Below the pieces are notes generated by a model, which had not been told where the DNA came from, made no database searches, and was given only the letters and a program-made list of their open reading frames with translations. The translations under genes and the position numbers were made by a program. From Synaphobranchus kaupii (lineage: Eukaryota; Chordata; Actinopteri; Anguilliformes; Synaphobranchidae), in NCBI GenBank assembly GCA_029718625.1, contig CM056378.1, forward strand, positions 64,813,027-64,877,026: 64,000 bases of DNA, written 5' to 3'. Within the stretch, counting starts at the first letter, position 1, and each line of letters begins with the position of its first letter. Of the stretch, positions 44,020 through 53,949 are shown piece after piece.

Positions 44020-44778
44020 TTAAAGGTTTTGTCTTCCAACTATAACCTTTTGTAATTCCTCCTCATAAAATGTGCCGTCAATGCTCGTCCCATCATAATC
44101 CTTCAATCTATATACAGGAGGGATTCTGTGGACCCTTTCAACGGCTGTAAAATATTCATCTGTATATGTTTGCTCATAACCTTTTGCAAACTTTCCGCAT
44201 ACTTTGGAAACTCTGACTGTGTCCCCCTCCTCAAACTTAAACGTTAGCTTTTTAGATCTTTTTGGAAAGAGGCCGTACATATTTTTAAAAACTTTAAAAG
44301 CATTATTTTCGTTTACTTCAACGGGTTTCATTTTAATCGTGCAATGGTAGCTGTTATTGTACCCCAGGACCAAATCCTGTACAGTATCTATATAGCGTCT
44401 AGTATTGTGTGCTGTGAAGTATCTCCACATTCTGGATTTTAACGTTCTATTGAAACGTTCGACCACAGATGCTTTCACATCGTCGTTGTCTGTGGCAAAG
44501 TGGATTATTTTGTTGCGTTTCATCAGACTTTGAAACAATTTATTGAAAAATTCTTTACCCTTATCGGTTTGTATTTCTTTAGGGATTCGGCTGTTTGTGA
44601 GAATTCCTTGAAAAGCCCTGACCACTTCGACACCTGTCTTGTTTTTAAGAACACATACCCAGGTGTATTTTGACAATATATCTATACAAGTTAGCATAAA
44701 CTTCATATTATCATTATGCTCAGATACACTTGACATGTCTACTAAATCAACCTGCCATTGTGAATCAATGTTTCTCAC
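44020..44778 (-). CDS. int: Maverick/Polinton integrase (D,D35E core)
   Basis: 252 residues open from Met at 44778. Retroviral-type integrases cut and join DNA ends with three acidic residues. Here the candidates are Asp11 in 'WQVDLVDMSS', Asp72 in 'EIQTDKGKEFF' and Glu108 in 'SVVERFNRTLKSR', the last two separated by exactly 35 residues. The C-terminal 70 residues (from 'FEEGDTVRVSKVCGKFAKG' to 'VYRLKDYDG...FYEEEL') form the SH3/chromo-like DNA-binding end typical of Maverick integrases. The N-terminal zinc-binding part is degraded: upstream (44780-44920) a short ATG frame shows 'YYAPENPGSYGGKERLRR' and then shifts frame with apparent loss of sequence. The core is intact but the protein is N-terminally truncated. 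Confidence 0.85.
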   Translation of the reverse strand: MRNIDSQWQVDLVDMSSVSEHNDNMKFMLTCIDILSKYTWVCVLKNKTGVEVVRAFQGILTNSRIPKEIQTDKGKEFFNKLFQSLMKRNKIIHFATDNDDVKASVVERFNRTLKSRMWRYFTAHNTRRYIDTVQDLVLGYNNSYHCTIKMKPVEVNENNAFKVFKNMYGLFPKRSKKLTFKFEEGDTVRVSKVCGKFAKGYEQTYTDEYFTAVERVHRIPPVYRLKDYDGTSIDGTFYEEELQKVIVGRQNL

Positions 44779-45149
44779 AAAAACCCTGTTTCTTTTGAAA
44801 TTGACTCTGATGGGTTTGTGTAAAGTGTTTCACGCAAACCCCTTCGCAAACGCTCTTTACCACCGTAAGAACCAGGATTTTCTGGAGCATAATAAACATC
44901 TTTCATGCGTTTCTCGGCATCCATCCTTACAGCTATCACAATAATGACACATTATATAAAAAACCAAAGTATTTATGTATTTTTTATAATTTTTTTTAAA
45001 GTTGCAGGTTACATGACAGAAAATGCATATATTAACATTTAACAGGTTCTTGAAACGTTTTTAAACATTGTCGTTTATCTGGGTCCGATCGCCTTCAGAG
45101 TGATCACACCACAGGTGTTCATGCATTGCACCGTCAATCTCCCAGAAAT

Positions 45150-45806
45150 CTATGTTGACATCAGCAATAGCCTTCTCACTGGCCGGGTCAAGGTCTGCAT
45201 GTAAGATTTCCAGCAGTTTTTCCCTAATGGCTCCTCACGGAGTTCTGAAACAAGGGTATCAAAAGACCCCAAGATTCTCACAGGATCTGGTTCCCCTCCG
45301 AACACTTTCAATGCCTTGACCAGCAGAGGGCGCAGCCACGGTTTCTTCACTTTTGCAAGGAATTTGTCAAAATTATATTTGAAATAGTAAGAATCGGTTT
45401 CAAAGAGGCAGCTGTGTCTCAGTTGACTGGGATGATTAACTTCACATCCGAGACATTCGGTTTTCAGCTGTTTTTCGATAGCACCATTCAGAAGACAGGC
45501 GACGATGGCTTTCAACAGCTTAACCATCGGACTTGTAAGGCACCCGTCGATTTCGTCTATACACCCCGGGCGTTTTTTTTTTTGTCTGGTCTGTTGTACA
45601 CAGCATGGCCCATTGTAACCTTCCTCTTCGTAGACCATAGCTTTTGGTTCTGTTAAAAAGACGGTTTCGGCCTTGTCGACATCGATCCAAGGCTCTGTAA
45701 CAGGCTTGTCATTGTTTGCTGAATACTCAGACTCCCAAGATTCTGAGCACACGGAACCCTGTACAGGGCTATACATTTTATACAAGTCCTGAGACATGCT
45801 TGTCAA
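45150..45806 (-). CDS. Maverick ORF with Cys/His cluster, unknown function
   Basis: 218 residues from Met at 45806. The N-terminal 80 residues are acidic and Ser/Tyr-rich. The middle has a C-x2-C-x4-HPSQ-x2-H-x-C pattern ('CLGCEVNHPSQLRHSC'), probably a metal-binding knuckle. It is followed by 'FETDSYYFKYNFDKFLAKVK', a helical region and a basic C-terminal tail. I recall the HPSQ...HSC motif from uncharacterised proteins of fish DNA viruses and Mavericks, but no function is known to me. It is uninterrupted, in contrast to the neighbouring polymerase. Same strand as the integrase, 370 bp upstream of it. Confidence 0.6.
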   Translation of the reverse strand: MTSMSQDLYKMYSPVQGSVCSESWESEYSANNDKPVTEPWIDVDKAETVFLTEPKAMVYEEEGYNGPCCVQQTRQKKKRPGCIDEIDGCLTSPMVKLLKAIVACLLNGAIEKQLKTECLGCEVNHPSQLRHSCLFETDSYYFKYNFDKFLAKVKKPWLRPLLVKALKVFGGEPDPVRILGSFDTLVSELREEPLGKNCWKSYMQTLTRPVRRLLLMST

Positions 45807-46127
45807 GAGGTCTGTACAGCATGTATGAAATCAGGCTTTTTTGCGGAGTGGCTTTTAAGGCCCTCTGAAACTTATAGCCACGCCTTAAAACTTTAGAGTT
45901 ATGAGCTGGGTGGGGCCTTCCTTTTTGGGTTTGATTTGAATTTAACATATTTGAACGTTTAATAATAATGAAACAATACGTAAAATAGCATGTAAAGTAA
46001 AATAGCTTTTTTTTTATTTTAAAGTTCACAAAATCAATCAAAAAGACATTCTGTATACATTTATATTAAACACACACACACAATCTAAAAACTTTTAAAA
46101 CAATTTTTGATGATACGTTTTGACAAG

Positions 46128-46796
46128 TTATTTACACAAACTTGTTGTATAGTCTTCGTCATCAGAGACAAAGGGTTTTGGTGGCACATTTTCCTTTTCT
46201 TCCTCATCTTCAGCCACGGCATTAAACCTCACACACAAGCTTATTTTCACACAGGCCATTGATCTCCAAATCCGATGATCCTCAAACACATTATCGGCTT
46301 GCTCAATAGCCTTGTTCAACAAGTGCAGGTCTTCAAAATCAAAGACAATTAGAGTATCCCCAATGTCTCTTGATTCATAGGTCTCGGCAATTAACAGTTT
46401 TTTAGCCGTTTTGAGCGCTGACACACAGATCACGCTGCAGTCCTCCAAACAGCTCAGAAAATTACAATTACAACTACCTTGTACATCGTCGACAACATTT
46501 TTGTAGCATTGTTTGAATTTAAGCCAGTCCTTGTGCACAAATACTACAGACTCTGTATTTTCACTGTACACCTCCCCCTCCCACAGGTTGAAAAGTGTAA
46601 TTTTTGGTTCCTCGCCAGACGTGTCAATATTATACCCACAACGGCGATATGTGGATGCTGTCGCTGGCCATTCTTCGTGAAGTGAACGTTTTTGAAGTCT
46701 TGACAACGCCGCAAAAGGTTTTTTTGGTCTCCGCAAAACGGTCTTGTTAGCCACAACCTCTGGAGATTTCGGTGTTGAGTTTTCTGAGGTAGACAT
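46128..46796 (-). CDS. Maverick ORF of unknown function
   Basis: Open from Met at 46832; the Met at 46796 (MSTSENSTPK) is the likelier start, as the 12 residues before it look non-coding. The N-terminal 45 residues are Ser/Thr/Pro/Lys-rich. The rest looks like a folded mixed domain with a cysteine cluster ('GSCNCNFLSCLEDCSVICVS') and ends in an acidic tail ('EDEEEKENVPPKPF'). An acidic tail near a KENVPP-like word recalls regulatory proteins, but I recognise no family. A poly(A)-like AT-rich region lies downstream. The frame is intact. Confidence 0.55.
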   Translation of the reverse strand: MSTSENSTPKSPEVVANKTVLRRPKKPFAALSRLQKRSLHEEWPATASTYRRCGYNIDTSGEEPKITLFNLWEGEVYSENTESVVFVHKDWLKFKQCYKNVVDDVQGSCNCNFLSCLEDCSVICVSALKTAKKLLIAETYESRDIGDTLIVFDFEDLHLLNKAIEQADNVFEDHRIWRSMACVKISLCVRFNAVAEDEEEKENVPPKPFVSDDEDYTTSLCK

Positions 46797-46850
46797 GCTT
46801 CTTTGTAGGTTGATTACAGGCAATAGTGTCAATGTTTCGGCTATAGACCT

Positions 46851-47268
46851 GCTACTATTGCTACTATTGCTACTAACCTATACTTTTATATATTTATATA
46901 TATATATATATACACACATATACCATTACTTTTTCACGATGTTGTTCTAATAAAAAAATTAAAAAATACCAACACGTTTTCCGCTAAGCATCCAAAACCC
47001 ACCATAAAAATGAAAATCGTTTACAACAACCACCCCCAATAAAATGACATCATCACAATGCCAACACATCCCCCCCTTGAAACAACCCCCACAACACCCC
47101 GAATAATAATACATCATAAAAATAAAATTATAATTAAAAAATATATATTTTCAATTTTTTTTATGCATAATTATATCTTTTCATAACCTCATGAATATTC
47201 ATAAATTATGCAAATATGCTCATCAATTTTGACAGAAGCAGGATGTTATTATCTTCTCAGGACGAGTA
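46851..47268. other. AT-rich stretch with (TA)n and C-rich islands
   Basis: A (TA)n/(TG)-type microsatellite at 46885-46925, then AT-rich DNA with 'caaccacccccaataaaat', 'acatccccccct' and 'acaacaccccgaataat' C-rich islands spaced through 47020-47105. No gene. It may hold the Maverick's right end, which I could not define. Confidence 0.4.
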
Positions 47269-47600
47269 ATGCCAATCCCCACAACAAGACCAGAAAGTAG
47301 GGAAATAGGCCTGGAAGCACTCGAAGAACAACTCCAAAAATACCTGAAGAGACTAACCCAGGCTGTGAGGTCTGTCTATTCACAGGCGAAAGAGGCCCAG
47401 GGGCCAGCAGTCGAAGACCCAGAGCTATTGGTGAATCCAGGGGAGTGGGTCTATGTGAAGAAGTTTAAAAGAAAGTGGAAGCAACCCAGACAAACAGGAC
47501 CCTATCAGGTAATATTGGCCACTCTAACAGTGGTAAAGCTTAAAGAAATAGGACCATGGGTGCACCTAAACCATTGCAGAAGAGCCACTGTGTCATGCAG
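47269..47600 (+). pseudogene. Endogenous-retrovirus integrase C-terminal fragment
   Basis: The 160-residue frame at 47269-47751 begins in integrase C-terminal sequence: a 'LKRLTQAVRSVYSQAKEAQ' helix, 'VNPGEWVYVKKFKRKWKQPR' (SH3-like barrel with basic patch), 'GPYQVILATLTVVKLKE' and 'PWVHLNHCRRA'. This is the gammaretrovirus-like (or epsilon-like) integrase tail. The catalytic core is absent upstream, where Maverick/AT-rich DNA begins, and no envelope gene follows. A dead fragment. Confidence 0.7.
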
Positions 47601-48280
47601 CGCCCATTGTGAAATAGCTTTTAGGACCATGTTGAGCCCGTTTTACACTCTTTTATGTGAGTGGGTGAGGAAGAAGGTACTTCATCATCAATTGAAAATG
47701 GGGGACTCATGGGTTCTTTTACTTTCTCTTGTAAAGTGTTTGTTGAATTGAGTGAGTTCCTGCATTGTCCTGACTTGGATTATTTGGAAAGAAGCCGGTC
47801 CCTAATTAAATTTACAGAAGACACTTGGATGCCCATGAACTTCTCAGCCTCTCATACAACTGCCTGCTAAATATTTGTAGAGGATTTCTAATTTTTGGCA
47901 GCCCGTAACACCTCCACCAAAAACGCCAGGAACTCCACTTTGTCAACATTGCATTTTCTGGGATAACACATGCCACTGGCACCTCCTTGGGAGGCAAAGC
48001 CTGTGGGGGGCTACATACACAACTCTCTCTCCATGTGGACGGACTTGCATTGTGTCCCCCTTCACCTTTTTTGGTGTATCAGCATAAGACACCTTTTCAC
48101 AAAGTGCTCACATTCTCTAAACACCACAATGTGTTTCTCTCCACAGTTGCAACATCTCATCTCTTCCTAACAAGCTGGTATCTTTAATAGGGTCCGATAC
48201 CGCGTTAATAAATCAGACCACCCTGTCTCTCCGGCCAGTGCTCGGAACCAGAAGGAAAAACCTGTTACGGTATCAGTACC
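47601..48280. other. No gene recognised; possible retroelement flank
   Basis: On the minus strand a few cysteine/histidine-containing frames (around 48150-47880) could be the decayed downstream part of the gypsy Gag gene at 48281-48565, but no zinc-knuckle pattern is clear. Confidence 0.3.
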
Positions 48281-48565
48281 CTAGTGGAGATTGGTTAGTC
48301 GCATGGCGGACTCTTGCCCAGAGACGTCATGAACAAAGACTAACTCCATCTCGTCCATCAGTTTCTCCGCACCGTTCATAATAGGGCTATTAGCCCGAAT
48401 CAAGGGACTAGCCCAGTCGAGAGTGGTACCTGTGAGAAGCGAGAGGATAAGGGCTACCTGGGAATTTTGTGTGTCAAAGCACAAGGGCTGAGCTTTAAAA
48501 AAGATAAGGCATTCTGTTAGAAAAGCCCTGCACTTCCCTGACTGCCCATTGTAGCGGAGAGGCAT
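48281..48565 (-). pseudogene. Ty3/gypsy Gag fragment
   Basis: 94 residues containing 'RYNGQSGKCRAFLTECLIFF', 'PLCFDTQNSQVALILSLLTG' and 'LDWASPLI', the N-terminal capsid-type fold shared by fish Ty3/gypsy (Sushi/PEG10-like) Gag proteins, which form the retrotransposon particle. The frame ends soon after, so most of Gag and all of Pol are missing. Upstream on the minus strand is a leader and the LTR ending at 49488. Confidence 0.65.
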
Positions 48566-49488
48566 TTGGAGTTTGGGCTCCTTCCGTGTGAATTGGATGG
48601 GCGGAAGGGGAGGGGTACCCTCGGGGGCGGATGCTTGTGCACTGGATGTTGTAGTAGCAAGGGTAAGTTGGCGAACACTCTCCGCCCGAAGACCCTCCTC
48701 ATGAGCGCTCAGTACATAAACGGGTAGCCCCGTCCTGGTCAGCGGCTACGTGTGTCACTGGCACCTGCATAAGGCTTGGTTGCTCTGTAAGGGGGAGGCG
48801 AATGGTTCGAAGGTCCAAATGCAACTAAAGGGATTCTTTAAGTGTCCAACTAAGAACACCAATGAGGCGGACCAAATCCGCGAACAAGGGAGAAAAAAAA
48901 ACAGAGAAAGAAAAAACAGCTCCGACTCTCAAAGCTGGAGAGCAATACAGAGGAGACTGAAAAAGGGAGAAATAATAGCGACCTGAAAATAATCGGACGA
49001 GCGAGACTCGTAGGCTCGAGAAAATAAAAATAAAAGAAAATGCCTCTCACTCTCGATAGAGAGAAAACAAGGAAATAAAGAGAGGGACAGAGAAATGGAA
49101 AAGAAAGCTGTCTCAGAGAGACCAGAATGGTAGCAGGAGCGAGGGACAGAAAATGCAAAGGAAATGTGTATCCTATATGTGTCTAATGCAAAAAAAGGCA
49201 AGTCCCTCGTAACTCCAAAGCAGGGCAATGAAAGAAAGAGGTCTCCTTAGAGTGCCTACCTATACCTTACCGGCTTAGTGTCAAAATGAGCAAATAACAA
49301 CCAAGCACCGGAAGAAGGAAATCCTGGGCTTAAATAGAAGCAGGAAATCCGAAACAGGTGCACTCACTAAGTGCCGGAAAGAATGGAAATCCCGGTGTGG
49401 AACACAGAAAAATCCGATAGATTGCCCTGTCGAAAAGAAAAGAACAAACGACTGTAGAACAAAGAAAAGACAGCCGCAAACCATGACA
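48566..49488 (-). mobile_element. Gypsy leader and LTR (minus orientation)
   Basis: On the minus strand the LTR starts TGTCATGG at 49488, as in the LTR halves at 11016 (minus) and 12505 (plus). It runs through pyrimidine-rich sequence (purine-rich on the plus strand) similar in style to 9300-9620, with 'aaatcc.gg.ttaaatag' and 'gcactcactaagtgccgg' near the start. Gag begins just inside. The right edge lies directly against a Tc1 miniature fragment, indicating insertion into it. Confidence 0.55.
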
Positions 49489-49660
49489 CTCTATGGGAAT
49501 TGGGGGGTGGGACTAGATTTAACTGTAAATTATGCTGGAACAGTATATACATAGTTGGTAAAATGGTTTAAGTCATCAAGGGTCTGAGGTATCAAACGAG
49601 TCTCAAACCATCACTCTGCTGCCAGACATGCAGTAGATATGGATGGATCACTTTAACTAT
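49489..49660. mobile_element. Tc1-type miniature element fragment
   Basis: 'tatgggaattggggggtggg' to 'gatatggatggatcacttta' closely matches 13533-13695 and partly 1-130. The gypsy LTR sits at its left edge. Confidence 0.75.
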
Positions 49661-50114
49661 ATTTACTTTGGCCCTTTTGAGGCAATTTCCTCCTGGTTTC
49701 TACTAGTTTTATTTAAATGTCAATATCTAAAAAAATATTCCCTGCACATCCATGGTTTTAAGTTCGAACTGAAGAAGAAGCTGTATCATTCAGAAATTTG
49801 CTACAGAATACATTTATTTCAGAATAGTCACATACAGTATATATATAATAACCATAACATACGTCGCCTAATATATTTAAATACGTTTAAAAAAGAATGT
49901 ACGAAAGCGCGTGTGTATTGACACAAGTACAGCAACGTATTTCAGCCCTCAGTGCGAGGGGTGGTCACTGCGGAAATGTCGACTGTACGGGACTTTGGCG
50001 AAATATAACAAGATAAACTCTTCAGGGTTCATGAGAAAACAGCTGTAGCTGAATATACTGGTAAGTACTTGGTTTCTTAAACATATTTATACGAGAGATT
50101 TTTGAGCAAAAAAT
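49661..50114. other. No gene recognised
   Basis: AT-rich. At about 50060 'atactggtaagta' resembles a splice donor on the plus strand, but no open exon with a start or acceptor precedes it convincingly. Confidence 0.35.
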
Positions 50115-50520
50115 GAGGTGTCTTCTAAACCGAAAGTGCATCAGGTACTGTATATAGTACAGTAAGCAAGGGAAAACGGCGAATACTCATTTGTACAACG
50201 TTTAAAAAAAATATTATTGTTTCTATACGTGAACATGATTTTCTTACCGTGTATAAACGGTGCATTTGATGCATTTTACAGTCTGTGGCTGTAGCCAGAG
50301 GAGGGTCGTAAGTGCTGTGGGCTACTAATAGCACCCTCCTAATTTATTGCACGGCAGTGTAACTGGAGAAGCTGAGGTTTTCGCAAGAGGCTACCCTTTA
50401 AAAAAATACTGCGTCAAAATTTTCAGGGTTTTCTTAAAGCTGTAGTTTATCATTTCAGATGAACATGAATACTGTAATTGAGACAGATACGTCTCAAACC
50501 ACTAGGGGTGAAGTTTATAG
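50115..50520. repeat. Dispersed repeat family A, copy 2 (inverted)
   Basis: Reverse-complement homologue of 5870-6290. Matching words in order include 'cttactgtactatatacagt', 'gggtgctattagtagcc', 'ctccagttacac', 'aaactacagctttaagaaaa' and 'tcaattacagtattcatg'. No ORF. Confidence 0.65.
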
Positions 50521-50765
50521 GGTTAAGGGTTGTTTCTCCTGACAAATTTTCCTATTTAACTCTATGGAAAAATAAGTCAGGAGAAGAAACCCTTCAAGCT
50601 ATCCATCCATATCTACAGACATCAGGAAGTCATGGCATGCAAAGGATATGTGACCAAATATTAAAAATGATTACATTATTCTACATATAAATGCAGGGGT
50701 GCCAATAATTGTGGCACACATGGTTTTGTAAAAAATGATTATTTCTTGATTATTTCTTGATAAGG
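50521..50765. mobile_element. Tc1-type miniature element fragment
   Basis: 'gacatcaggaagtcatggca' through 'gcaggggtgccaataattgt', 'ggcacacat' matches 3533-3655. The preceding 'tttctcctgac' and 'agtcaggagaagaaaccctt' words form an inverted pair also present at 13708-13780. Confidence 0.75.
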
Positions 50766-50993
50766 GATAGAGAAAACGTTAGATGACTACGAGCGAGAAA
50801 GAAAGATAAAGACAGAAACAAAATTCAGAGAGGAATGGAAAAGAGTTCAGCCTACGTGGTTAGACTACGAACAATAGAAGTTGTAAGAAGGCACCCCCTA
50901 AAAAGGATGCTGAATAGCGGCCCATTAAATCAGATATATTTAAAAAAACTACACTGCACCCCTGATGAAGGCATAGGCTACTGCCGAAACAGG

Positions 50994-51075
50994 TTAGCAA
51001 GCTAACGTTAAGTTAATGCAGTAAACTAAGCTGCATAGCAAGCTAACGTTAAGTTAATGCAGTAAACTAAGCTAG
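50994..51075. repeat. Tandem duplication of ~43 bp
   Basis: 'agcaagctaacgttaagtta', 'atgcagtaaactaagct' occurs twice in succession, with a partial third ('gaaagctaacgttatg'). Confidence 0.9.
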
Positions 51076-51234
51076 AAAGCTAACGTTATGCATCTCAGTC
51101 TTAGTTAGCTAACATTATCGCAAGGCTATGTGTGTGGGCCATCAGGTGGCCAGTGGGGAAAAATCTTTATTGTCTAACCATACCAATGCACAGACAGTTT
51201 TCAACTTTTCTCACAGAAATAGTTAGCTAATACC

Positions 51235-51440
51235 GGTCAGATCTTCCAACGTGATTCAATTGTCTATTGTCTGTTGGATGATTTTCTGCGTCCAGGTGTG
51301 GTGCGGCATCAGGTTCAAAGCGAAACGGCTCAATAAACACATCTTTGCACTTTTGTCCCTGCTCAAAAAACTGAAATTCCTCTTCCTCCTCAGAAATGTC
51401 TGATTTGTGGGTGTCTGCATTTGTTGTATACCGATAGGCG
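51235..51440 (-). pseudogene. Acidic peptide fragment, transposon-like (tentative)
   Basis: A minus-strand frame reads 'SDISEEEEEFQFFEQGQK' followed by 'FIEPFRFEPDAAP', stopping near 51233. Acidic runs next to a 'PFRFEP' type motif occur in the N-terminal part of a widespread fish protein family related to the P2X7-like cysteine-rich domain, many copies of which are transposon-borne. No downstream cysteine-rich part is present. Weak. Confidence 0.25.
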
Positions 51441-51540
51441 CTATAAGCAGCTCGCCCCCCCAGTTAGACACCCAGTCCGAGCCAAGCTCTGCATAAGTGC
51501 ATACCGGGACACCTCTACCACCGATATACATTCAATTTCA

Positions 51541-52261
51541 CATATAAAAGTAGAAAGGGTTCCACGGCATTGCAAATATAGCAAATTTTAAATGATAGAC
51601 ATTTACAATTTACATTTACAGACTAATATTGTACACAGTACTGTATGTACAATAGGGAAATATTTGCACTTCCTCCATGTATGACGCCATAAATCTATGA
51701 TTCTACTGTCAGCGGATTTTTCAACGGTCTTTTCAAACTTCGCTAATTTTATATAATTTCCATGTAGTTATATAAAAAAATAACTTGATATTGTTGTCTA
51801 AATACCGGTCTAGTTCGTAAATATTAAAGTTGTCCATTATATGGTGCTTACCCTTTAACCAAAACACATAATGACCTTAGTCCAACTGTATCTGAAAGAG
51901 GACCCCACGTAAACACTTTCAGAACCCTTGGCTGATTTGTGAAACCTATATCATTTTTCTAATAAGCGGTATATGCAATACCCCATTATGGGCCTGGAAG
52001 GAGATATTCAGAAGCCTACTGCTCATTAACCAAACTATATAATGACTTCAATACAAGTGTACCTGGACAAGGATCCCATTGCTGGTGCTCCTTAATTTTT
52101 GGTGGTGCTCCTAACTTTTTGAGTTTGTGAACACAAGTGCTACTAAGTAAAAAGGTTAATTAAAGATTTTAAGTCTTTTACATTTCATACCAGGAACCAC
52201 TTTAGTTGCACATCTTTAATATCTTTAGGAGCGCTTCTATATTTTCCTTGTATTGATAAAT
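51541..52261. other. No gene recognised
   Basis: Unassigned sequence. 'ggtgctcctaa.tttttg' occurs twice in tandem near 52083-52122. No exon signal. Confidence 0.35.
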
Positions 52262-52263
52262 GT

Positions 52264-52308
<45 letters not shown>
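52262..52308. repeat. (CA)n microsatellite
   Basis: Over twenty uninterrupted CA dinucleotides, 14 bp from the donor site of the adjoining minus-strand exon. Confidence 0.98.
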
Positions 52309-52312
<4 letters not shown>

Positions 52313-52321
52313 TAAACTAAC

Positions 52322-52416
52322 CTGTCCTGATGAATCTGTACGCTAACGGAAGACACACGATCCTGAACAGTCTTCAGAGACTGCTTGGCAAAGTGATCCA
52401 TCCTTCTGGAACGATT
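52322..52416 (-). CDS. Putative host exon, 95 bp (SYCP2-like candidate)
   Basis: On the minus strand a pyrimidine-rich tract 'gtttgtctctccag' precedes the exon and 'CAG|GTTAGT' ends it, both good vertebrate splice sites. Only one of three frames is open. It encodes 31 residues plus two bases (NRSRRMDHFAKQSL, then KTVQDRVSSVSVQIHQD), a basic amphipathic helix. Strong splice sites, an exon-sized length and one open frame make a real exon likely. Together with the coiled-coil exon at 20553-20645 on the same strand it recalls the C-terminal coiled coil of SYCP2-like meiotic axis proteins. This identification is from pattern memory and the phases of the two exons do not join directly. Confidence 0.5.
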
Positions 52417-52604
52417 CTGGAGAGACAAACATACAAGTACAAAGCATGCCACAGCCATCAGTAAATTCTAAATGTATGTTAAGAACACACAGTCAATGCT
52501 GTCCTTCAGCCAATTCACCACATTAATCATCCCTGCTATTGTTTCACAAGAGGAACAAATGTGAAAAGGGGTTGAAGGAGCTTTTGAAGGAGGTAAGAGG
52601 AGAA

Positions 52605-53375
52605 GTGACAGGTTTAACCCCTTCATGCAGAGCCCCCATTGGCTATGCCGCTGACGCCGTGAGATTGCTCAACTCAGACATTCATTGCTCCTGCAACCAA
52701 ACTATGAGTAGAAACAAACTCAGTGTTCTAGCTTTATTAGTACACGATACATGTCAACTACGCCAAATACACAGTTTCTAAGTGCCACAATTGTCGCAGA
52801 GCTCATCCATTTACAAAGCAACCCCCAACCAGTCTCACCTGCAACTATTTCAACCTAAGCATGACACACTGGAGAATAGTGTCCATCTGGCAGTTCATAA
52901 AAATATTCTTTCACCACCAAAAAGCCAGACGGTATACCAATACAGTGGTGAAAACTGCTGCTCACTCAATAGTAAAACAAGTACAATTCTTGTGTAATTA
53001 TACCATGTCATTCTACAATCAATATCTGCTACAAAATATGAAAAAATATACAATCCTACCATTGGTTTCAGGCATAAAGAGATCTCACTTTCAAGATTCA
53101 GTGGTCATTTATTGTGTAAGACAATCTGTTTGAAAAATACACACCCCTTTATACACCATACCTTTGAAACACTCCTTTCTACACCATCTGAAATGTCTAC
53201 ACGTAAAACCCTGGTCATACAGTTGTAACGCATTCCAGTTCATTGTGGTTTGACTAACACCTCTATGATCCTATAGAGGACATTATAAGCTTCCCAATGG
53301 TGTTTGCAATGTCTTATTGGATGCTTGGAACAATGAATGACTGCCGACTGTAACAGCAAGTTTAGTTGCAACAGT
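52605..53375. repeat. Dispersed repeat family B, second long copy
   Basis: Homologous to 14635-15395 in the same orientation (see shared words there), about 70-75% identical by eye. It starts near 'aaccccttcatgcagagccc' and ends near 'gactgtaacagcaag'. The small ORFs inside are not conserved in the other copy. Confidence 0.7.
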
Positions 53376-53949
53376 TTTACGCAAAGAAATACATTTACAT
53401 TTACAATTTAGGCATTTAACTCACGCTGTAACACATTAGATTCTGTGCATGTTACTTGCCTAACCTGTAGGGTGTGTATATCTGTTCCTGTGGCGCACTA
53501 TAGGTCACTTCCTGGGTAGATTTGAAAAAGGGTTTTTTTCCCAGGAAGAAGGGATGAGAACAAAATAAGTTGTTTGCAGTAGCCAGGGGGCTTACGGGTT
53601 TAATATCTTAAAAATTTGAAAAAAGGAAAACTAGAAATCTAAAGGGCTCTATCTTGGCAAGTGTACGTAAAATGCCTCTATATTCTTACATGTGGAGTAT
53701 TACTCATGCAAGGTGTTTACATATATATTTGGTAGCAGTGGAGATAGACAAATAAAATATGTCCATCTTACCAGTCTTCACCCAGGCACCAATTATATGG
53801 GGAATATCCTCGGACGGGGCTCCATAAATGTAAGGATACGCCTCTATATATAAACTCTTACAGGGGATGCCAGAAATATAGGCAATAACTATGGAATAAT
53901 GAGGTTTGCCCTTAGTTAGGTTAAAATGAAATCAGTCTCATATGATTAT
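53376..53949. other. No gene recognised
   Basis: 'acatttacatttacaattta' with 'ggcattt' (53390-53425) resembles the inverted tail of an L2/SINE element, too short to be sure. The rest is unassigned. Confidence 0.3.

Larger units (their letters stand above)
36600..46850. mobile_element. Maverick/Polinton (adintovirus-like) element, internally deleted
   Basis: The span holds a protein-primed family-B DNA polymerase on the plus strand, with a minor-capsid gene, an integrase with a D,D35E core and two unassigned ORFs on the minus strand. Polymerase plus retroviral-type integrase plus capsid is diagnostic of Maverick/Polinton elements, which are virus-like DNA transposons. I did not find the packaging ATPase, adenovirus-type protease or major capsid gene, and no long terminal inverted repeats could be matched, so the limits given are those of the recognisable genes. 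A LINE (38280-41481) is nested in it. Confidence 0.85.

Noticed and set aside
48850..49552. Phe/Ser-rich minus-strand ORFs as membrane proteins
   Set aside because: They come from the pyrimidine-rich strand of the gypsy leader/LTR and have no stable membrane-segment pattern.
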